From the NCBI GenBank assembly GCA_001466705.2, contig LATX02000194.1:124001-188000 (forward strand): 64,000 nt of DNA, read 5' to 3'. Position numbers and translations under genes: made by a program. Shown here one piece after another: positions 1-10,600 of this stretch. The number at the start of each line of letters is the position of its first letter. The stretch's first letter is position 1. The notes beneath the pieces were generated by a model that saw only the letters and a program-made list of their open reading frames with translations, was not told the origin of the DNA and ran no database searches. The DNA comes from Moniliophthora roreri. Lineage: Eukaryota; Basidiomycota; Agaricomycetes; Agaricales; Marasmiaceae.

Positions 1-605
1 GAAGGTCACCTTCAGACTTAGCTCGCGTGAGTTAGCACCAGCGAACGCTACCGTTTGTCCAGAACACCAAGTTTTTGGTATGCTCGATGTTGGTTGTCGG
101 CCAGAACCTGTAGATGGCAGTCAGTGATTGTGGCATTATTTACATCGGACAGAGCCGTACCAGAAGAACAGTTTACGTGTCTCGTTTGGATCAGCAGAGA
201 TCGGCATTAATCCAGCCCAAGAGGGACCTGTGTCCCCATAGACATGATGAGGATATTCAGAAAGCATCTAAGAGAGCTTGCCTGCATCAAAGTTCACTAA
301 AATATCGTCAGTGGTGTAAGGTGGGGATCTATGCAGAATTGATGCAGAGAAATACCTTCAGGTACCGTGGTGCCGTCAATGAAAAACTGCTCTGCAGCGG
401 GATTTGCAAATGTGATTGTAGGTTCTTGTTGCCTCTTTTTAAGGGCGGAGGGGTCTGCCATAGGGCCAAGGAAATCGCGCATTCGTTGCATCTGTTCGCG
501 TTGAATCTCCATCGCATCCTCCATACCTTGCATAGCTCCGCCTAACGCGTGGGCCGCAGGTATGATGAAGCATGAGAGCAGAATCGCTGCCAGGAAAGAT
601 TTCAT
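1..605 (-). CDS. Serine carboxypeptidase (peptidase family S10), 5' part only
   Basis: Secreted or vacuolar exopeptidase that removes C-terminal residues. Residues 1-20 form a signal peptide (MKSFLAAILLSCFIIPAAHA), followed by a Gln/Met-rich propeptide and then the family's N-terminal block FANPAAEQFFIDGTTVPEV, NFDAGPSWAGLMPIS and KLFFWFWPTTN. Exons on the minus strand are 605-356, 296-282, 227-161 and 107-52. The 15-nt second exon restores the conserved NFDAG segment, and the intron after it starts with GC (donor at 281). The next exon should encode the GGPGCSS block with the Ser environment; it lies beyond the left edge, so the catalytic Ser, Asp and His are not visible. Family call is firm because the spliced block matches S10 closely. 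Substrate specificity cannot be judged. Confidence 0.8.
282..296 (-). other. 15-nt micro-exon of the carboxypeptidase gene
   Basis: TGAACTTTGATGCAG lies between an acceptor TAG (299-297) and a GC donor (281-280, GCAAGC). Including it changes the reading to VPEVNFDAGPSW, the family consensus. Skipping it gives VPEGPSW, also in frame but lacking five residues that are conserved in S10 enzymes. Confidence 0.7.
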
Positions 606-1941
606 CTTTAGGGTGTTTTACTCGTTCGATCGAGTGACTGATTTATAGCCCTTGGAGAGAACTAATTTTAGATGCCAGAAGCCAGACATCATACGACAGC
701 GAAGGGCATGCACCATCACATGGGCGCGAACTTCTCGATTTTGGTTCCGGAGAGGGCTGATAGCGGAGATGGTTCCCGCTGAGCGTGCTGTTGCTGTCCT
801 CGATCGAATTACAATGCCTTATGCCGAGTTGATTAGGGTACACAATCTGACGACTGCGAGAAAAGAAGCGATATTGATTTGCTGATATCTTTAAAAGCAT
901 TTCTATCAGTGTATGGTTCATCATGAGTGGCACAGAAGACATGTGGAGTGAATGAAATCGTCTTACAAACGGAGGGTGTTATTCCCATGGTTCCTGATAG
1001 AAGAGCATCACTCATTACAGAGGCTTTCGACTACATTGCGCCTGGGAAATGAGCTCGGAGATGTCTGACAGTCTTGCAATTCCTGCAAGTTATACTTGCC
1101 ACAGTAGGCCATCAGGGTCAATTACGAGTCCGTTTCTGGCGTTGTGGTTTTGGAATTTTTGGGGCTGACGGTAATGAGAGCGTGCTAAGCGAGCCAAACA
1201 AAACGATCTATCGACATCTATCAGACCACAGCTTTCCCACCCAGTTAAGTATACCTTTCGCGTGAGGAAAAAGTTGGCAGATAAAGCAAAGATAAAGACG
1301 AATCAACTCGTAATCACTAAACGTAGAAGACGCGCAACGATAGAGATCGCTCTGTTGTATTCAGAGATGTCATAGTTACCCGTTCGGGTAGTGATGCTTG
1401 CGCTGCGACGCGGCTGCGTTGAGGTGCATGACAAGGTTCCGGATGCCTGCCTTCTGGTACTTAGGGTTGGGAGGTAAGCGGCCTAAATAATTACAAAAGT
1501 GATTCTATGTATTTTGATGCGGCGTACATACTTACGCTCGAGTACTCTTTAATGCTCACATACGAATACCGTATGACCGTGACATTGAAAACTGTTGTGG
1601 CATTGTAGTGATTAACCGAACAGTACTTGCTGGTCTTCTATCTTGCTTGTCCGCTCATCCTAAATTTCCTTGAGTGTATTGATAAGTGGCGGGAATGCTT
1701 TGACTCCACGTATATCAGATACAATCCGTGCCGCAGCTGAAAGAAGACGGATGTCGGAAATCTGAGTCTGGCGTGAAAAACTTAACAGCCGACATTGTAA
1801 AGCCCAGATCACGGCGTCCCAAAATAGCGAGGTGCTAAAGGTCTGACCGGGGCCCTAAAAAGGTGAGCGGGCGGAAACAAAACTCCAGACATTTGTTGCT
1901 GACGCCGATCGAGTTTTACAGCCAAATTTGATAGCCATTCG
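606..1941. other. Gene-free stretch
   Basis: About 1.3 kb between divergently oriented genes. Short open frames on both strands carry no recognisable domain and no convincing splice structure. It must hold the carboxypeptidase promoter on the left and the DUF2156 gene promoter on the right. Nothing else was identified. Confidence 0.5.
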
Positions 1942-1949
1942 TATAAAAA
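1942..1949 (+). promoter_or_regulatory. TATA box of the DUF2156 gene
   Basis: TATAAAAA lies 30 nt upstream of the proposed ATG at 1979. The short distance implies a very short 5' leader, or transcription starting close to the ATG. A spliced or alternative leader is not excluded. Confidence 0.45.
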
Positions 1950-1978
1950 CCTATCGATGGTGAGATACACCCCTGTAC

Positions 1979-3370
1979 ATGATGTTCAAGGCGACCTATC
2001 CAGACGCGGACTCTCCCATATTCAACTTCGACGAGGTGCTAGCCGAAACGGACGCGGCAGCAACCAATGTCACTTCAGATCGTTCTGCCCACACTATCGA
2101 CAGAACCACTGTAGCTCACTTCATCGCACTATATGGTTCGGCAGTGGCCACAGACTGGCTCGAATTTGACCGCTATCGCATCTGGCAAGCACCGTTTGGT
2201 CTTGTTCCCGAATCGTCTTTCCCTCCAGTCCAAGGATACATGCAATACAAGAGTCACATCTTTGCATGGGGTAATCCGTTGGTATCGAGCACGTCCGCCC
2301 TAGCCCCAACTGCTAGAGCCTTTTACCAATGGGCTATCAAGCTGGGCCTGAAGCCAGTTTGGTGCTGCATAGACTTAGCAATGGAGAAGGTGCTCGCGGA
2401 GGAGCTTGGCTGGGCCGGCGTTGAATGCATTCACGAAGAAACGCTGGATCCAGATCATGTATTGGAGTTGATGAGTAAGAAAGGGATGCAGGGAGTCGGG
2501 GTAGTCAAGGATCTGAAAAGGAAGCTGAGAAAGGCCGAAGGTGAGGGTGTAACCATAGAGGAAGTGACAATGAAGATGGGGCCAAAGGATCGAGAGGAGG
2601 TCGAGAAGGGCCTTCAAGAGTGGAGACGGAACAAAAGTTCGAAAGGTATTCAGTTGGCTTCGGTGAGTTATTTTGCGCACCCTCCCCGATCCAAAAATAT
2701 TCTGATCGGTTTATTTTAGTCGACAGGCGAACCATGGGTAGATGAAACGCACAGGAGGTACTGGTTTGCTAGACAACGCGGACGCATCGTAGGCTTGCTG
2801 ATCTTGACGCCTATTCACGGTCCATGCCAAATTGCAAAACCGACCTTGACCTCAACATACCAGTGCTCCCCTTCGAGCTCGACTTCTTCTATTGCCTCTT
2901 GTGGCTCCGACAATCCATCACCTATATTCTGTCCCCAAGGCTCTTCATCCTCATCCACTTCCTCATTGATGTCGGTAGGATGTCCTGAGCCGCACCCGAC
3001 TTATTCCTATTACCACATCAAGAACGCGGTTTCGTTCCCAAACGCTCCCCAAGGAACTTCCGAACTGCTCATCTACACTGCCTTGACTTCTATCGTCAAG
3101 TCCTGCCCCCCTTCATCCCCCCGACCGATGATATCCTTTGGCATCACAGCCTCCAATGAGCTCAAGCCAATTGACAATCTCACCGGCTGGAAGGTCACCT
3201 GGATGAGCACGATGTACAATCGAGTTGTCAACGGAACTGGCCTCTGGAAACGTGGTCATTTCAGAGCCAAGTTTGATTCGGGTCGAGAGGCACGATATAT
3301 CTGTTATCCAACACAAGACGGGTTCGGTATCGATAGGATACGGGCATTGTTGAAAGTCTTAATGAATTGA
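1979..3370 (+). CDS. Stand-alone DUF2156 / LPG-synthase C-terminal-like protein
   Basis: Predicted 444-aa protein from two exons (1979-2662, 2720-3370) with one 57-nt GT-AG intron. The C-terminal half carries hallmarks of the DUF2156 (phosphatidylglycerol lysyltransferase C-terminal, GNAT-like) fold: GLQEWRRNK, WVDETHRRYWFARQRGRIVG, YYHIKNAVSFPNAPQGTSE, ISFGITASNEL and a C-terminal YPTQDGFGIDRIRALLKVL. No transmembrane segments or aminoacyl-tRNA synthetase domain are present, so it is not a bacterial-type MprF. In fungi, DUF2156 proteins are known that transfer amino acids from tRNA to ergosterol (ErdS, fused to AspRS, and related stand-alone enzymes). That activity is an inference here. A low-complexity Ser-rich insert sits near residues 255-285. 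The ATG follows a TATA box by 30 nt. Confidence 0.7.
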
Positions 3371-4166
3371 AGACTTTTCATCGTGTCTCCGTGTTGTTGG
3401 ACTTGCGATTCTGTATGGTGGTCTCTGTATAGTAATGCGTGGGAAACTGACTCCCACACTGACAGGGCTATATGTTGGTTCATAATTTATTCTATTGTAG
3501 ATGTAGATGTTGCGTCTCATCCTCGAATAACAAGCTACAGACTAGCTCAATGGGTCAGAAATGTACAAGTTTGGCCTTCCAGGAGGTTCTAAAGATTCAA
3601 GAATTAGACACCGCGGCTAGAGACACTCGAACCTTGCAGCCTGGACGAGATACGAGCACCTTCTGAAATACTCTAGAATTTCTCTCCACATGGTCACGCG
3701 GTCGTGGTAAAAGGGTGCGGGAATTTTGAGAGGCTGCGCAATGCACGAAATTTGATAGGAGGGGAGGTTCCCCCCCCGTCTACATACTGTATTGTGGATA
3801 AAAGACGATTCAATTCATTCCGGATTCGCAGTTTTTTCGAGGCCTCAATGCCCCTTCAAGTTCATATCTTTTCCTTCGATCGTTTTTCAATTCTTGTCGG
3901 AACCACACGCTGTCTGAAGTCTCAACTACGTCAATGGGAGCAGTGTAATGTCCACTTCAAGAACACGTCGTGATATAGAGATCTTAATTAACATTATGCA
4001 CCCCAAGATTTCAAGGGTTCTCCACTCCAACCGTGCTGAACGATTCAATAACCGGAGACCTTGATTCAGTAGACTAAACTCTACTCTACTTTCGACTTCT
4101 CGGTGCCTTTCGCGAAGTTGTATACGCATCCCAATACCCATCATCCTACCGCATACCTAGTCAGTA
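3371..4166. other. Intergenic region between convergent genes
   Basis: Downstream sequence of the DUF2156 gene and of the zinc-finger-like gene, which converge here. Short open frames are not supported by codon pattern or domains. No RNA gene was recognised; see the rejected tRNA-like stretch. Confidence 0.5.
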
Positions 4167-4859
4167 CTATCCTCCATGCTCGAACAAAACGATTACACAA
4201 ACCCCTCTCAGTCCCATCGCCTCACTCTTAATCCGAATCGCCAAACATCTTGAACGATGGTACTTCCAGTGTCCTGGATAATACTTCCTCGTCGGGCCTT
4301 TATCCAGAGTAAGCTCTTTGCCGCAACCCTTGCATACGACGCTGTGGGGTGTAAGTCGGGATATGTCGCACCAGGGATCGTTCTCGAGAACGCGTCGACG
4401 TTCGCTTTCCGTGGTCACGGGGGCGCGGCGGCGTGGTTCTGGCGGTGACGGGACATGGTCCTTCGCACAGGAGAGGGCTGAGCATGGAGAGAGCGAAAGG
4501 AAAGGAAAGCTTACAGTTGTGGTCGTGCTCTGGGTGTATGTAGGCGATGACAAGGTGCCGGACTGCGACTCGGCACTCGGACTTTGTGGATTGCACGTGA
4601 AGTCGTTCAAGAAATCAAGGAATTGCGGCGTTGGTTCGTACGGGTGTTGGTATTGCAGTGTGCTCGCGTATGTCGGGTTGAACTCCAATGAAGGGCTCTG
4701 AGTGGCACAAGCCACCCACGGGTCTGGTAAGACAGGGTATCCAAAGGAAAACATGGCTGATGAAGGTGGTTGTTCGCTGTTACTGAGGATAGACGCTATA
4801 GACAAACGACGGCTGTCTGCGTCTACCGAAAAATCCTCGAAGGATCTGGAAGGCTGCAT
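4167..4859 (-). CDS. Cys/His zinc-finger-like basidiomycete protein of unknown function
   Basis: Single open frame of 230 aa. Residues 1-140 are Ser/Pro/Thr-rich and look disordered. Near the C-terminus a compact block reads ERRRVLENDPWCDI, TPHSVVCKGCGKELTLD and KYYPGHWKYHRSRC, giving C-x2-C plus H-x4-C, a plausible single zinc-binding module. Similar blocks occur in uncharacterised mushroom proteins, and I know of no assigned function. A DNA- or protein-binding role is only a guess. A possible 54-nt intron without stop (4514-4461, GTAAGC to AAG) would remove 18 residues in frame, so two isoforms are conceivable. No nuclear-localisation signal stands out. Confidence 0.55.
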   Translation of the reverse strand: MQPSRSFEDFSVDADSRRLSIASILSNSEQPPSSAMFSFGYPVLPDPWVACATQSPSLEFNPTYASTLQYQHPYEPTPQFLDFLNDFTCNPQSPSAESQSGTLSSPTYTQSTTTTVSFPFLSLSPCSALSCAKDHVPSPPEPRRRAPVTTESERRRVLENDPWCDISRLTPHSVVCKGCGKELTLDKGPTRKYYPGHWKYHRSRCLAIRIKSEAMGLRGVCVIVLFEHGG

Positions 4860-5983
4860 TCCGTGCCCGAGGGTAGGAAGTACAAATTTGGGATTTGCCA
4901 GGATGTCCAGGGAGATACCGTACGACTTGTGAAATGTTCAACATTAAGAAGTCGCCAGGTATGGAACATACCGCACTTGTGACTTTTATCAAAATTCCAA
5001 ATGTGGGCTCGCTAAAATAGCTGGATCAGGATCTTGATTTTGGAATGAGATCTCATATCGAGTAACAGCTAGAAGCTGGTCTGATGTTCCCAATGATGCA
5101 CATGTTGGTCGACCTGTTTTTTCTCCCATGACTAGACGTTGGCGCTGTCTTCGAAGAGACGAGGGCGGGGCTGATGACTAGGCAACCGTTCCAATGGCCC
5201 CAACTCCGGCAAGTCGATGCAGTTTGAATGCTGGGATTGTTGGTGGCAACTGGGCCTGAAGTATCTGTCACGCAGTATTTCGATCGACTGACAACGAACC
5301 CTCAAACCTCAAGGTTCACAACTCACATTCTTCATGACTCTGTACGTTTTAATCGATATCGCTAGTAGTACACGGCCCGACGGCGCTTGCCATCGCGTAG
5401 CCAAGGACTTGGGGATCGCCGATATGTAACTTGGAAAAATTTTCAAGTTGCTGCGTTATTTCCCGTGTGTCAAGCATCAAGAGATTAAGGCACATGGAAT
5501 CTTGTCTCGGAGCTCGCCTGACAGAATATGGTTTATATTTTGTGGATACTTGACGAACAGCTGCCACGTTTCTTCGATAGGATCGGGGTGCGTGCGAGTG
5601 CGAATGCTGAACGTTGAACACTTGGATTGGGATCATTATCTCACAGTCGAGAGAGCTTGCTACGCTGTAGTCGGACTGTGCATGAGTGAAAATGAAGGCA
5701 TTTATTCTGTGTTCCCGAGTTTTTGAAAGGTTGAAGCTTCGATTGATCTCTCATTTCCACATCAGTGGCTTTGTGTGGTTGGTTAGGTAGTTTTGAGTGA
5801 AGTCGACGTCGCGTTAGTGGGGTCATTAAGATCATACATACTTAGGCTAGTCGACTATTAAGTACCTCGCCTGCTCATACGTCTATTGCCCGTGGCGCTT
5901 GCCACCCTGAAACGAATTGACTATCAGACAAACAGGATATTAGCACCGTACGGAAGTACTATAGAGTATGCATTTACCTATGC
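4860..5983. other. Intergenic region
   Basis: Upstream of the zinc-finger-like gene and downstream of the aldo-keto reductase. Overlapping open frames of 60-95 codons exist on both strands, but none shows a domain, signal peptide or splice pattern, so none is annotated. Confidence 0.45.
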
Positions 5984-7407
5984 CTATTTGCTAGCAATAA
6001 TCCCGCCCTCAACCATATCCCAACCCAATTGCTCATATGTCCAACCAAAAACACGACCTGGGTCGTTGTTATGGTAGGCAAGGAGGGATCGATGCTTCCC
6101 TGGTTGCTTATGCAGCTCGTCTATGGCACGTATCTCTTCGTCAGATAGGCGAATCAACTGTTCGTCCGAGAACTCAGTCAAGCAGGCGAACGGGAGAAGG
6201 ATCGGAACGTACAGAGATATTTGTACTCATCCTCTCGGGGTTTTCGGTTTTGGGAACAACGATAATGTTTTTCTGGACTGCCCAGTTAAGTAGAACTTGC
6301 GCTGGATTAGCTTTGTGCGCTTGAGCGGTTTGGAGTACATCCGCGAAGAGAGCAGAGGTTTGGTCAGTGGTTGGGCGACCTGTTCATATTACTAACTTTT
6401 TTTTTTCTAAGAGAAGTATAACGAACATACCCAAGGGAGAATACGCAGTCAACAATATGCCTTTCTTTTCGCAAAATTCCTTGAGATCAGTACTTGGCAG
6501 GTATGGGTGCAGTTCGACTTGATTTGTTGCGGGTATGATAATGCAATGCGGGAGAAGTTGCATCAAAGTTTTGATAGAGAAGTTGGATACGCCGATAGCC
6601 TTGACTTTGCCTGGTATATGTTTAGAAAGTGACAGGAAGAGACAATAGGCTGCTTACCGGTTTGAAGGAGTTTCTCCATCTCTTTCCAAGTTTCTATGAT
6701 GGTAGGTGATTCTTCAGGATTTAGGACACGGCCTGGTATAGTTGTGAGAAGCCATCTTAAGGAGGTGGATGCGATACTGCCCACCGTCGATTGACGCTTG
6801 AGGCCAGTGCATAAGATACAGGTCGATGTAGTCAGTATCGAGCTTTTGGAGACTTTTAGCGAATGCTTCTTGCACGCGGTGGTGATCGACATTACTATTT
6901 CAGTCAGGGACGAGATGGAGGAACGAACAAAGTGGAAACGGCGCACTTGAGCTTTGTGGTGATGTATATTTCGCTCCGAGGTATACCAGAGTCTTTGATC
7001 GCTTTTCCGACCTGCTCTTCGTTGTCTAATTGAGAGAGTGGGTAGATGACTTAGGTACGAGGAAAAGTAGAGCAAACCATATCCGTCAGCCTGTCAAGAG
7101 GTCAAAAGCGATTCTCTGGGGTCAAATTAGATTGGCGCTCACGGTATCAAAGTGACGATAACCTTTCTGTGTTACTTGATTGGTACAAGAACAAAATAAT
7201 ATTGTGCCGGGATGCACTCACCTCCAACGACAACTTCACCATCTCGTAGGCACGTTTGCCTCCGCCTGGCATTCCCATCCAGCAACTTTGATCAAAGTCA
7301 GCGACTAGAGCTCAGTGGTAGCCTAATATGTATACGTGCCCCATTCCAACTGCTGGTATATTCGTCCCATTGTTGAGAGTGAAGTTGGGAACTTGAACGG
7401 TGACCAT
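5984..7407 (-). CDS. Aldo-keto reductase
   Basis: Cytosolic NADPH-dependent reductase of aldehydes, ketones or sugars. The spliced protein is 322 aa, the usual AKR length. Ten exons run from 7407-7340, 7285-7222, 7166-7143, 7090-7078, 7025-6947, 6894-6785, 6732-6658, 6610-6431 and 6379-6213 to 6172-5984. Family signatures in order: IPAVGMGCWMG, GYRHFDTADGYDNEEQVG (catalytic Asp and Tyr), ITTKL (Lys), YLMHWPQ (His), [18 protein letters not shown]-like LLTAYSPLG, and the tail [26 protein letters not shown]. The first intron appears to use a GC donor (GG|GCACGT), since only that splice joins GMG to CWMG in frame. Exon 4 is only 13 nt. The gene shares a short divergent promoter with BUD4. Substrate cannot be inferred. 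Confidence 0.9.
7078..7090 (-). other. 13-nt micro-exon of the aldo-keto reductase
   Basis: GCTGACGGATATG lies between GT-AG introns and encodes ADGY plus the first base of Asp, completing the conserved DTADGYDNEE segment with the catalytic Tyr. Skipping it destroys the motif and shifts the frame. Confidence 0.75.
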
Positions 7408-7687
7408 GGTACTGGATCAAGAGATAGGCGTCACACGGCCGGTGGGTTGACCGGTTATCCGGTCCGCTACTCGCGCCGACGCAATATACTTTCACGACAC
7501 TACCAAGGTCTCCTGAGCGAGATTCGAATTTTATCCATGGCAATTGCTGATGAGAAGGAGAAATAAGTTTCAGAGTCTGAACAGTGAGCCGCGACCACGG
7601 TCAGGTGACATGGTCCAGACAACTCCACGTGAGCACCGCGTTGAACAGAAAGCAAAAGTTCCCACGATCGATTGTTTATGGTTGACG

Positions 7688-10600
7688 ATGAAGGGCTCAC
7701 CGCTTCGAGACCGACTGCTATCGAATTCGCCAGACCCCATCAAGTCTTCAATACTCAGAGACTCGGGTATGGGCTGGAATTCACCCCCAAGCAGTGAACC
7801 CACCTCTCCCCTTCGTATCGCAAAGCGTGACCCCTCACCCTCCAAACCAACCCAGGCAGATCTCGCTCGCCGTTCTTCATCCAGCTATAGAGCCATGAGG
7901 AACAATAATCTCGTCACAAAATCACCTTTCAAATCCCAGATACCGACGCCTTCCACCCCTTCTCGCAATCCCCCAGTCCCAGTCCTCTTTCCAACCCGCA
8001 GAGTTTCAGGCGAGAAGCGACCTCGACCTCTTTCTATGCATGAACAAGCAGAAGAGGAGAACGAGCGTCCCTTTGCTCTCAAACGGGATAGAAAACAGTC
8101 AAAGACCTTTCAGGGCTTAATTGAAAAGGAACCGGTCACCAAGAGTCCCTTTCGAAGGCTTCCTTTCAAGGCAGAGGACAATCCGCCGAGGTTACCCCCA
8201 AAACCACCTTTACCAGCTCAGAGCTCTCGGATACCCACTGCGACAACCGCCAACACGGCATCACCTCTCCGTTCTTCTCTCGTTTCCAAGAGAATGCATG
8301 GTCCACGACTAAGCGGCGGTAAGCGTCGCGAGAGGCGCAAGACCGTCACTTTCGATGAACGTATGGACGTTATGGAATTTGAGCGAGATGAATATGATGA
8401 GGAAGCTGTCGAGGATAGCGAGGACGACTATGGCCCTACCTATGATGACGACGACGCTGACGACCCATTCTACCAAAATCATTTGCACCAAGAACCGAGT
8501 CACGACGTCGACCCAGAACCAGAACCAGGCTACCCTAATCCAGATGACTCATACGAAAGTATCGAGCTATCGGACTCTGGTGTTGCTGAGCCCGAGTTGC
8601 AGCTCGATGCAGACACCAGTATCAACGGTCTTGTTGACGACCTGTTCGCTGGCCACAATAATCTCACTAGCACACCTCCTCGAGCTGGTCATAACGAACT
8701 CCCGGCGGATCTCGAAACCGAAGACGGCGTACCTCTTGGTCGTACTCATCACCGTGACCGTGCATTACGATTTCATCAACACCAACACAGCGATTCCCCA
8801 GCGCGAAACAGTCCTATCTCATTCAATCTCAATCGGCCCATTACACTGCCCAACACCAGCGACGATTCTGCTCCGTCGACTCCACCAAAACATGTACAGA
8901 GTTCATCTCCGCCTTTGGGCAGGTCTACACATATGGAACGGCGCATGGCTGCTAGACAGGAAGAACAAGAGGTTGATAAGGATGTGGATATGTTGCCTGC
9001 TTCGCCATCCCCTGTGAAACCTAGGACGCCTGGACAACACCAGTACCTGATGCAGGATGACTCGGACGGCGATGGCTTGGTACCCAAGTTTGATTTGAGC
9101 ACCGGTGAGTATGATTTTACTTCTAGACTACAATACAATGGCTGAACGAAATATGCAGTGGGAGGAACACCCAACCGTTCGCATACATCAGAAGCCGTAG
9201 GGCCTGATCCATTCGCGTTACCCAATCTCAAGGATGAAGCGCTTCCAGAGGGGGGTAATAGCTTCATCAGCATGAACGGGACCGATACCTCCTTAGATGG
9301 AGACGCCTCACAGAATTCAGAAGTAATGAACGTCAGTGCACTGGAGAAACAGTTCGGAGGGAGCAATGAGGTAGGTTCTCCCTCGTGCTGTTGGTAAATA
9401 ATTTTACTAACGATGGTTACCCTTGTAGCGACTACTCAACACATCCCTGGAAGCTTCCCCAATGCATAATGAGCATGCGTCATTCTCTCAGTCATCTGCT
9501 GCCTTTCCTTCACGACCGTTTTCTCCTACAGAACAAGCTTCTGTTCCTCCACCTATCCGGCGCTCACCACTCCCACCGATCCCGGCTGGCATAGCGCCCC
9601 ATCCAGGCTCTCCTCGCGGTATTTCGCCTTTAAGGGGCAGAAGTAGCAGCCCGAGATTGAGGCCGAGAATCAGTAGGGATGATGTTCGGTTGAGAATAAT
9701 GGGTCCTGCTATTGGAGGTAGAAGGTTTGGGAGTGCTAGCCCCAGTCCACGGTCGAGTCCTGCTCCCGAACCTCAGGTCAATGGAAGAGATAGTCCCAGG
9801 GTTAACGAGGAGGTGCAGAAGGACGAAACCTCCCAAGACGATCAAGTTCAACCCGTAGTCAGTGCCAAACCCAGTGACGAGATTGAACGTAAAGCGCAAG
9901 TGACCGAAGAGGCAGAGCCGGGAAACAGACTCAGTGCTGACCTTGGTCATGGCATTACACCCGATGCTGCATCTATCATGACTGGTATGACGGAAAACAG
10001 TGCGGAAGAGGCGACGATCGAAACCGCCCTGGTTGTTGGTGTTGCTCAGCATCATCATCATCCTCAACAGACCGATTTTGCCGATGAGGAAGAGAAGATG
10101 GATACTGCGCCTCTCGAACCTGAAGAAGAGGAGGGTCACTCTAGTTACGAGGATGCACCTGAAGAAGACGAGGGAGAAAGGCAGGAAGAGTTTGGTATCC
10201 TCAAGCCACCTATGATCGGCACCCTAGGCCTGTCGTCTTCCAAGCTCAACTTTGACTTTGGAAGTAAATTTGGTTTAGGTGGCCTAGGTATAGATACTAG
10301 CATGGACAATTCTCTGTCCACACGCCCTCCTCAGCCCAGTTACCATCGTGAACGTGACGTACCCGAAAGCATCGCCTCTCGTGCCTCCGGTGATTCTCAC
10401 CACTCCAAAACCAGTAGCACAAGCAGTAATATGGTGCGCATGGGAGCTGCTGAGGAGGATGTTAGTATGGACATGAGGAGTGCATTGGATAGACTTATGG
10501 AGGATGTGGGTGGTGTTGGTGTTGCTCCGATGGACACGTCTGTTGCTACGGATGCTACAGATGATGATGACGAGCCGTTGGATTTGAGGGCTGCAAGGGT

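Noticed and set aside
3541..3660. tRNA-like pieces: TAGCTCAATGG on plus and a T-loop-like GGTTCGAGT on minus
   Set aside because: The two pieces are on opposite strands and neither can be extended to an acceptor stem, anticodon arm and T arm.
5349..5636. 95-codon minus-strand open frame in an intergenic region
   Set aside because: Overlaps an equally long plus-strand frame; neither has a domain, signal peptide or splice support.
8355..9017. 220-codon plus-strand open frame
   Set aside because: Shadow frame inside the BUD4 coding region; the BUD4 frame carries the conserved motifs.
9630..10139. 169-codon minus-strand open frame
   Set aside because: Antisense to BUD4 exon 3, no domain, produced by codon bias on the coding strand.
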